DNA from: Symbiodinium natans
Lineage: Eukaryota > Sar > Dinophyceae > Suessiales > Symbiodiniaceae
NCBI GenBank assembly: GCA_905221605.1
Contig: CAJNDS010000119.1
Location: 1 to 64,000 of the forward strand
Reading direction: 5' to 3'
Length of the DNA stretch: 64,000 nucleotides
Shown here: positions 54,801 to 64,000 of the stretch, one piece after another
Layout of the letters: every line of letters starts with the position of its first letter
Position numbering within the stretch: the stretch's first letter is position 1
Notes under the pieces: model-generated
What the model was told of the DNA's origin: nothing
The model's input: the letters and a program-made list of their open reading frames with translations, nothing else
Database searches by the model: none
Position numbers and translations under genes: made by a program

Positions 54801-56136
54801 TGAATGGTGTTGCGAACAACTATTCTACAACAGAATTTAGGACTTGGGAGTTCATCAGAAATAAGTGGATGGGATGTAGCACGACCTTCAGCATTGGATG
54901 CAGGTGTAGTATGGCCATATTTCAAGACTAGTTGACTTGGAAATAGAGCTCCTAACACCTTTTGTACTTGAAAATAGACCACCAGTAGACCTGAATGGTA
55001 CATTAGAAATATCAAGGTGGGTAGCCTTTAGTTGGATTGGAATAGGAATAGAAATGGAAATGAATTTCCATTCCTATTCCAATCCAACTAAACTACATCC
55101 ACCCATTCAAATTTTAAATTCAACAACATCAAGCTCACAACATCAAGCTCAGAACATCAAGCTGCCAACATTAAGCTCACAACAACAAACCAACATCATC
55201 AACAATAATACTTCAACAACACAACATCATCAAAAGTATAAGCCAAGTGTGCACTTGGATTTGAAAAGAAAAGGAAAAGGCAAGCCTTTCCTTTTCAAAT
55301 CCAAGAGCAGAAGGCCTTGAATCTTTAACAACATACACCACCAACCATTGATCTTCATGAATATTCATTCCAAAAGCTAATTCCAATACAACTACATTCA
55401 TCTTGACAATGTGTCATGAGCAGCAGAGGATTCACTGACATATCACCACACAATAAGCAATAAGCAAGCAAATGACTGTAAGCAAAGATGATTCCACATA
55501 ATCTAAGATTAAAGAGTATGAATCTTATACCTCCAAGGACTTTAATGTATAATCTACCCATATGAGTCTTTGAGCAGATTATTCTTTTAAATTCAGAAGC
55601 AAGCATATGAAAGACAAAGAGATCTCCACCATGAAGCAATATGAAAGAAGTAGAATTAAGCGACAAAAGACTGAATGCTATACCTCTTTTAAGGTAACTA
55701 GAGACATGCGTGGCCGGTTCTTAGAAGTGCTCATTGAAGCTGGTCTTTGGAGAATCACATCTTGCAGATATGTGCCGGCAGCTGGACACTCTCAGACGGT
55801 GATGCAGGACACCCAACGAACTCGAGACCGAGATAACATGAGATAACACTGCCTCACGGGTTCGCGCTACGGTTGCCATGAACTTGGCAGGCTCCATCGT
55901 CTGCTGTAGCTGCGCCTAGTGCCGCAAATGCTCCTCCGCTCCACAAAGATGCCTCGAATGCACCAGCCTTGAAGAAGTCGGGCTCCACTGTTGCTACGTC
56001 TGTAAACGCCTGACATAGGAAGCAAACATTCCGAACACTTCTCCATGGAGGGCCAGAACCTGTCCCTTCTGCATCGGTCCTGGATGCACTCCTGCAGAAG
56101 GTCCTCCTCTTTCGCTTGCGCCAAGGCAGTAAGAAC
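23207..56136 (-). CDS. IPO5: Importin-5 (karyopherin beta-3), giant micro-exon gene
   Basis: HEAT-repeat nuclear import receptor that binds ribosomal proteins, histones and other cargo in the cytoplasm and releases them in the nucleus on RanGTP binding. About 50 minus-strand exons of about 18-81 nt line up in order with human IPO5 from about residue 250 to the C-terminus. Anchors: EDKLK|EWIERMDDEEGEED|DELFHTGEE (acidic loop), EHVDEMAKLLLGHVDHPHPR, VRFTALHGLGQLANDQ, ITSIAVIAGVMEK|DFVQYYD, RLRGKSFECMSLLGIAVGK and the terminal SFSEKQQKKIVT before stop 23207-23209. Introns are mostly 50-200 nt but three reach about 9.0, 10.9 and 2.8 kb and carry other genes. Exon blocks are listed separately. The first ~200 residues (N-terminal HEATs) were not securely found. 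Confidence 0.9.
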
Positions 56137-59100
56137 CTGGTCGAACAGCAACATGCTTCAGGTGTGAATCGTTCCCCCCCCCCACCCCTGGCTTCGGACT
56201 CATGAAGAGTCGTGATGCGCCATGTTCGGCCATGATGAGCCATGGGCTTTTGCACGCGGGACCGCGTCACATGTGCTATCATGTGCCCTTCTTGAGCTCT
56301 GTCCTTGCAATTTTGCAAGAGGCCAATGCCGCGCAATGAATTATCTGATCTCTTCAGAACGGATCATAAAGAAAACTGGAAGTGAAAATCTTGGAAGTGA
56401 AGAGCACTTGAAAAGGTTGGCCACTTGCCGATGTTTATCGCCCCATCCAATCCCAAGCTTAGACTACCACCAACCTCATTTAAAGCCTGCTCGATAAAGC
56501 ACGGCCGTGGCGCAAGCTTGGCTCAAAGCCAATGATCCAAGGGACCATACGCTTGACAGCTGTTCTATAGTTGCATTATCTGCTGCGAGTTTCACAGCAC
56601 CAACAAACTGCAGAAAATCAAGCTCCGCGAACCATGTCCCCCATCGGATCGTCGTCCTGGCTGTAGAAAGACCTGATGTTCAGTGATTCTCAGCGCACCC
56701 CCAATGGGAGAACACACGTGTGCATCGCCCACCTCTTCTGCCCGTAACCATTGCCTTTTCCTTTTCCTTTGTCGCTTCGCGCCCATCTGCCTTGCAACAT
56801 ACAGAGGAGTCTACAATTTGCAACTACACTGGAACTGCTCGACATACATGAGTCGTTCTGCCAGCATCCCCGTGCACGACACCTAGCTGCCCCTAGCTGC
56901 AAGTGTTGGACATCAGCTTTGGGCTCGTTGGTGTTGCCACTGGGAGACTTGGGAAAGACAACTGAGAACATTCCCACAAACGGCCACAACTCACTGAAAA
57001 GATGGAAATGGCAGAGAGAAAAAAGTCATGGCAACTTGCAGTCGCCTCGCTTTCCACCACCTTCGGCAGCGGAATCTCTGTGATCTTTACCCTTGCCACG
57101 GCCTTTGTCAGCCTGTGCTAGCCAAGCTCTGCATCCAGCACTCATCCACCTACTAACCCGCGCCGCCCCTCCCAGGGGCGGTCCTCGGAGTTGGGCCGCA
57201 AGACAGCCTTGCGTTCACCACGCTCGCCACGCAGCCAGTGGTTGACGTATTCACGCTGGGGATCCTGGGCTTCGTCACACGCAAGGTTCCCTAGTCACCT
57301 AGTCGCCTGGGCCAAGATCAGCCGAGATCAGCCCCGAGAGTCATAGTCTGAAAGCTGCTTCTTGGTGTTGAACTTGTTGACACGCTGCCCCGTAAGGCCG
57401 GCTGCCGCCACCTCGTGTGCATCACTCCCATCTCCAGCTACTCTCTGATTCCAAGGCTGCGCAACAGCTCTGACATCTTGCCGAGCAACCCAGTTTCCCC
57501 AGTTAGAGCAGGGATCGTAATCCAGTAGGTACTCTTCGAAATGTGCAGCACCATAGCGCCAGTCCACACCCAAGTCAAAGATCAGGAAGCTGGCCTCGCA
57601 AGCAAGAACTGCTACTCAGAAACTTAGCGTCTCAGTACCAAGTGCTACCACTGCGTCGGACTCAGTCTAAAGCGGCCACCTTGATTAAATCTGAGTCTGG
57701 CTGCAACATTCTGCCGTCCTCGATTGCTCATGAAGCCAGTGGCGCTCAGCTCACGCATGTTTGCGTCGACCAGAGGATCTCCAGTCTTGCCCTCTTTCCA
57801 CCTGCATGGCGCACCACGCCACTTCAAATGACATGGCCAGGTATGGCTACATAAGGCTTTGCACATCGTCGCGCCTCGCGAGTTTGTCTGATGAGCCCCT
57901 CCAAGGAGTCCTGAAAGATCCCAATACTACAGCGAACGCCGACGTGCATGCTGCACATGCCCCTTTCTGTTTAGCATCGGTCCTGTCGCCGGTAATGCCA
58001 CCAGGGACAAAAATTTTGTCTCCTGCAAATCCGTGCGGGTCAAGAGCAAGAGCTGAAGTGCCTAGCACTCTGTACGTGGTCTCTCAATTCTGAACAGTAG
58101 TGAAGAGGAATGGATGCTAGAGTTCATGAGAGGAGGTGGTGGCCCGGTACCGTCCTTGACTCAATGCCATGTAGATGAAGAAATCTCGCCAAGTCAGCTC
58201 GAAAACAAGCCTAGTCTGACAAAGGCAGTCAGGTGGGGTCTTCGCCATGTCAGAGCCGCAACTGCATTGGAGCATCCATGAGCATCCTGCCGAGCTGCCA
58301 GTATGTGGACTTGTTCGTGATGCCTCTCTCGGTCTCGTACCGCTGAGCCTCCATGGAAGCGGAACTTTTGGAGGCCTAAAAGACACTTCTGCGACTTCTG
58401 CGGTTCTTCGGCTCTAAGGCGCCTCAGACCATATCCGCCGAGGGGAGATGCAGCCAGTGGCCAACCATGGACTGAGCTTGGAGGAGAATCCCTCACCCAG
58501 CATCCCGTTCCTGCAGCTCCACACATGTCAGCTCGATCAGATTTCACCCTTTCCACGATTCTCAAAGACCAACCTGCAAACACCTCCACTGCAGAAGACC
58601 GCAAATACAAGACTGCTACCCCGCAGATTCGAAATCTGGTACTGGCATCATTCAGAATTCAGACTACATCCAACGGGGGTTGGAGGATAAGAGGAGTCTC
58701 CGAATGTCGAAGTAGTCTTTCAGGTGGTCGTCATCAAACATCCACTTCTGAAGTCTTGCCAAAGCCTGGCAAGCGGAACTTGATTCTGTCTACATGTTTT
58801 GAGACTGGCAAAGATTTTTTTTGGGAATGGTGGCTTTGAAGGCGAGCTGCTGCGTCCTCGCCGCCTCGAAACGGCAAAACACCTGCGTGCAAGGTGTCGG
58901 AATGCCTGTGCTGACTGGGGAGATCTAAAGTACCACAAGCCTCGAGGATCGTCTTGCATTGCTTCTGCGACCTCGTCATCCTGGTACCCGAGCTGCTGCA
59001 AGGTCGGCAAGAAGCCTGAGAGGCCCATTCTCGCCCAACCCTTCTGAGTGGCTCTTCTATGCTCTGTTTTTGCCAAAGGGGCCTAAGGCTGTCTCCAGCT

Positions 59101-62100
59101 CGCTCTGCTTCGGGAGAGGGGGCAGCCGCTTCGGTGCCGGAACTGGTCTGCGGATCTGGCCGCGGCCCTCCGCCTGGGAACAACTCGGACTTCTGAGAAA
59201 AGAATCCCCGAGAGATTTCATTACAACAAGGCCAAGGTTTCGAGCAAAGAATCCCCCCACCTTGTTCTTGAAAGATGTGAACAGCAGCGGGGTGTTGCGC
59301 GGGTTCTGCCCGCACTCCTCTATCAAAAGCGCGTCAAGACCCTGATGTCACAGGGCCTTCTGCATTCTCAGTTGTGGCTTCAGCAAACAGCTCCTCAGGC
59401 ATGTAAAGCGTTCCGGACCAAACTGCTGTCAGGTCTGTGTCCATCGAGCGGAGCCGCTGGGAAACCAGGGCTTCTTCTCGTTGCTCTTCGCTGCAGTAGC
59501 CCTGGGCTGAGGCACAAGCAATCAAATTCAGCACATGGTCTTGCACCCGCGGCCTGTGTGACGGCCACAGCGCTGCAGCCTTCACAGAGCTTCGGAATCA
59601 CCTGACAACAGAAATGACTTGGAGCAGTCCACTCGCACCACCATCCTGTATAACTGCATAACACCTGCATACTTCTGCAACATCTCGCCTCCTGCGGGGG
59701 CCCAACTGCAACCGCCAGACCGGAGCCGATGCCCTCCAACCGTCGGCGAAGGCAATCCACGCTTTCGAGCAAGAACCGAGCTCGCCGGGCATTGCACTTT
59801 CGCGCACCTCGAGACCAGCTGTGCCGAGCGCACCGCTAAGCAGCTGTAGAAACAACACACTCAGACCCGTTGGATGCCTGCCAGCGTGGGCACGTTGAAG
59901 CGAGAGGGGTCGAAAACAAAGATGGGCAGCAGAGTCTCTGCACCCTCCGCTGCTGCCTGGCACCACCAACCCGAATCCAGGTGTTGTGGAAATAGGTGAG
60001 CAATAGATTCAATGGGTGAGCTGTGAGGGCCTTCAGGGCCAGGTTGTCGTCAAGCCGGAGGTCATTCCTGCAAACTCCAATCTCTTGACACTGATGAAGG
60101 CCTAATTTGTGTGCTCCACAGACACTGCCAGCTGCCAGCCCTTGCTCGCAGCACTTAGGTTCATGCCTGAGCCATAAGGCACGGGCACCCCGGCCCACAG
60201 CCCGAGCGGACATGAGGGAGACGAGGAGGAACGATTATTAAAAGCGCCAATTTCTGAGCCAGAGCAAGCAACGACGTGTGCGGGTGCGCAGTTGCTCCAT
60301 GGACCCTGCAAAGATATGGACAGAAAGCGATCTACGGGTTTGCCTGTACGAGGACGCTGACAGTGGAAAGAAGAGGTGCCCAAGCTGGCAAGCGGTGACA
60401 CACTGGAAAACGTTCAGCCTTACGCCAGTGTGGACTCAATAAGCCGCCTTTCTTCTCTGTTTCAGTGACGATCTCGCAGACGAGGAGGAAAGTTGCTACT
60501 TTGTGCTTTACCTCGTGAAGCAAACAAATGTTTCTGGCTGAGGCACAAGAACCGCATGCCAGCCTGCGGCGATGCCAAGCCATTCTGTATAATTTGGCCC
60601 AACCTGAGCGAGCTGGCACCAATGGTTCTTTTGGTGAATGACGGCGCCATGGAAAAAATGTGCGATCTACCCTCCTGAAAACGATGACAAATCAAGAAGC
60701 ACATGTAGAATACGCAGAGAGAAGGTAGCCAGCCAAGCCAAACTACCACAAAACATCGAGAATCGACTTTCTCCGGCAAGATACGCACACTTGTCATGAG
60801 CACTTCTCAAGCTGACCCTGACAAAGATCCGGGCTGCTGCTTTGCCGCAACGATCTGGTCTTTCAATGTCGGAACGCAGTCCTTCAGACTTCAGGTATGT
60901 CGCGCCAAGATTCTCCGGGCAGTTTCATGAAGCTGGCACCTTGAGGAGCCGAAGAGCTGACTCGCAGCTTTCGCCTGAAATGGCCGTGCTCGTGTCAGCC
61001 TCGGAAGGCTGGTTTTTTGCCTTTTGTTCCTTGCCTTTGTCTCCAACTCTGCAAGAAAGCCCCCCAACGCAAGATCTCGCTTCTCTGCTCCAGGCCATGC
61101 GGAAGACCAAGGGCAACAAGGCAGGCCTGGTCTTTCACAAAAAAAGGTGGATGCGAAGAAAAGCAAGCTGCTAAACTTGCACCATCTTACTGGAAAGAAC
61201 CCTGAATCGAAGGCAACCGTTTCACAAAACTGCTTTGTTCAGGGCCCAAGCCAACCGGACGGAGCGCCGAGGCTTGCTCTGGGGTCGTCCTGCACTGTCT
61301 CTTCTTGGTGGAACATGCTTGCCAGCACTTGCCCAGTGCTTTCAGCCCCGTTCAGCTGCATGGTCCGTGTCGCACACGTAGTCGGCCAGCTTGGAGACGA
61401 CCTGCACGAGCAGATGAAATCCAGCCCGCACTCCAAGCATCGATGATGCACAAACTCCGGTGCAAGCTGACCTCGCCGATCTTCTTCTGTATCGCCGGAG
61501 TTTTCTGGCACAAATTAGTACGACATGCTCACCACGGAGGCTATGAAAGTGGAATCAGCAACCGCATGCAGCATTTGATCCGACTCATGTGGCACTCTCA
61601 AGAACATTCTGGATGAAGGATGTTGCTTCAGTAGACACTCACAACGTGAGACCGTGTGAAACAAAGGGGACCACCTCCTGTTCGTACTGCCGCAATAGCT
61701 CGGCTGCCACCTGAACATGTCTGTTACTCTTAGGCAGCTCTGCTTACAACTACCCAGTAAAAACCAACGCTATGAGCAGTCGAAACAAAAGGCAACGCCC
61801 ACGCGCCTGCTGCTTATGTGAATCAGAGATCCTCAACTCAACAAACGAAGAACAATGAGCACATTGTTCTGAGTTTGTTTCATAATCTAGCCGCGAATCT
61901 AGCCAACGCACATGTCAAGATAGTTGGAAGAAGTCCTTGCATACACAAAATCTTTCTCGGCCCCTCTTGTTACCAGCTGGCGCAAGAGGACGCAATCGTG
62001 CCTCAGCCATGGATCGGATGTATTCCAAAAACATTCAACGATAGCAACATGCTGCATTGCGACCTCCGAACGCTCTCGGGCACGTCAGCGCTTCCCAATA

Positions 62101-64000
62101 CGGCCCTCGGTTGCGCATCCCTCTTAGACCCACAATTTGTCCACGGAGCATTGAAACCAAACGATGCACTGTTGTGGAGCGCACATCATCCCTATGATGA
62201 GGGTGTCCGGCTCAGATTGTTTTGCGGTCTGGTACCTGCAGTTTCACACATGCACACGTCAAGTGTTTCCGTTTCTTCTCCTTCTGTTTTCAGAGGGCAC
62301 ATAGTTTCTGCTTGTTGTCTCACGGCATTCTCAGGGGTTTGCAGCCCCTGACATTGTCGCAAACACCGCAGCACCAACGCCCGAACAGCAGCTGAAAACC
62401 ACAGCAATACAATCACGTCTCAAATTGCGAAACTGCACAACGCACTGTCTTGACCACGCCTTCAGCAGTTCAACAAACCTGGACAAATCGCCTGCCATGA
62501 CCTGCAAACTCTTCGACTGAATTGCATGCACTTGATGAGCAAACTGTTGTCGCGACGACCTTGGGTGCTGCAATGGGCGGCTGTCCACTGCCAAAATTGC
62601 ACCAAACTGCAGCACCCTCTGACAGTTTGAGCCGTGCTGCAGGACCGCCAATCACCAGTTCTTTCGGATACTGCTGACAATCACTGCGATTGACATGCAT
62701 CTTAGCATTGCGTGATACTTTTCCCCTCCAATTTTTTACGTTGATTTGTCGGACTGCTTCACGGCATCAAAACGGTTCAATATTCTGGCTGACGGACTGG
62801 CCACAAAGGAAACAATGAATCCCCGTAACATTCACTGACATCGTGCAAGATGTGTTCATTGCGGGATGTTCGTCTGCATCCGCCCATCCCCCTTTAGCCA
62901 AGGCCTCCCAGTGGCAAATCCCCCTCGCGTCCCTTGCACGTGATGGCAATTTTGCTAACAAATCTCTGCAATATTTGCCGTGTCTTTTGAATATGAGTAC
63001 ACGGTTGGTTGTCAACGTTTTTTCGCATCGGCAACACTGGTGTGATAACAAAAAAAGCAGGGAGGCTCAGGCGGGTAACTGTACCGGAACCTTGCGCGAA
63101 CAAGCAAGCCAAGGGAAGCTCAACAGCACGTGTTGCGTCAATAAACAAGCCAGGGATGCTGCACCGCAATGTTGCCGACTAAACATGGCGAAGAGGCTCA
63201 TGCAAGCAACTTTACCACGTGTACAAGTTGCCTCACAAGCAGGCCAGGCAGCCGCCCGCAGGCGAGCAATTGTACCCGAATGTTGCCTGGACAAGCAGGC
63301 CGGGGAAGCTCATGCGCGCGGCTGTGCGGGAATGCTGCCCTGCCAAGCAGGCCAAGGAGACGCAGGCTATTGTTGCGGCGCTGTGGTTGCGTCGCATGCA
63401 ACATGCAAAAAAAGCGGCGGCCAAAAAATATGGAATGTATTGTACTGCAGTGCACACAAACCGATGAGCTGGCTGCACCCAAGAAAACTCTCGCCTGGAG
63501 ATCAGACAGAGACGCTAAGCAACGAATCGCCGGAGAGGTCGGAGGTAAGACGGACAACCTGATTTCCAGACCAACAACAAACACTGTTGCAGCACACGGA
63601 AAACATGATTCCATGAAACACAAAATACACAAACAACAGATTTCAGCACAAGCGCGTTGAAGCAACACTTCCACAACTGTCAGGCCAACACGGAATTCAC
63701 ACCTACCTATTTGCTGTACATAACAATTGAAAATTCTGTTTTTCACAGCAGGAAAATGCAAGCTAACTGGCGAGAGAGAGAGAGAGAGAGATAAAAAAAG
63801 AATCGTCAGCAAACTTGCACTTCAAACTGCGAATTCGAATTGTTGAGTGACCCTCAATTTTGCGAGCACTCAAAATTGAACGCCTTCACAGACTCAAAAC
63901 TGACTGCTTTCCGTCGGCTCACACATTCAGTGGGACAGCAACAAACATCAAGCGCATCATTTGGGTTGGGCGTATAAGTGAAATGACGATCCCTGAACCC

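Overview
This window reads as nuclear DNA of a dinoflagellate, most like a Symbiodiniaceae-type genome. Coding sequence is split into very short exons (many 20-100 nt). Introns begin mostly with GC, sometimes GA or GT, and end almost always in AG followed by G. There are blocks of degenerate CCCTAAA/TTTAGGG telomere-like sequence, many simple repeats, and every gene I can place lies on the minus strand, as expected for a unidirectional dinoflagellate gene block. No bacterial operons, rRNA, tRNA, CRISPR arrays or intact transposase/reverse-transcriptase genes were seen. Gene models were built by eye from splice signals, phase continuity and remembered family sequences, so exon ends are inferences.

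Layout (minus strand runs right to left). About 57.1-60.2 kb: a nearly complete DASH-type cryptochrome/photolyase with 20 inferred exons. About 56.1-23.2 kb: one very large importin-5 (karyopherin beta-3) gene whose HEAT-repeat exons can be followed in order and largely in phase to the stop codon at 23,207. Its introns are mostly 50-200 nt, but three are huge (about 9.0, 10.9 and 2.8 kb) and contain other same-strand coding sequence: a helix-rich gene (47.2-48.6 kb), an acidic exon (53.6 kb), a Pro/Gln/Ala-rich protein (39.1-40.7 kb), FN3-like exons (38.0-38.3 kb) and a multi-exon drug/metabolite-transporter-like membrane protein (25.1-26.8 kb). About 20.5-21.7 kb: an OPR/RAP-type organelle RNA-binding protein. 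About 3.0-4.9 kb: a catechol O-methyltransferase-like enzyme. Between these are isolated coding-like minus-strand exons (6.8-7.0, 9.7, 12.2-12.4, 14.2-14.5, 15.0-15.4, 17.0-17.3 kb) and long stretches where I see no gene.

The genes have no common pathway: nuclear import, blue-light/UV DNA repair, organelle RNA handling, small-molecule methylation and transport. The most unusual points are the nested organisation of the importin gene, the splice-site usage and micro-exons, an AT-rich hairpin-bearing island inside an importin intron (54.6-55.7 kb), and a recent 235-bp duplication bounded by CA microsatellites (49.4 and 50.1 kb).
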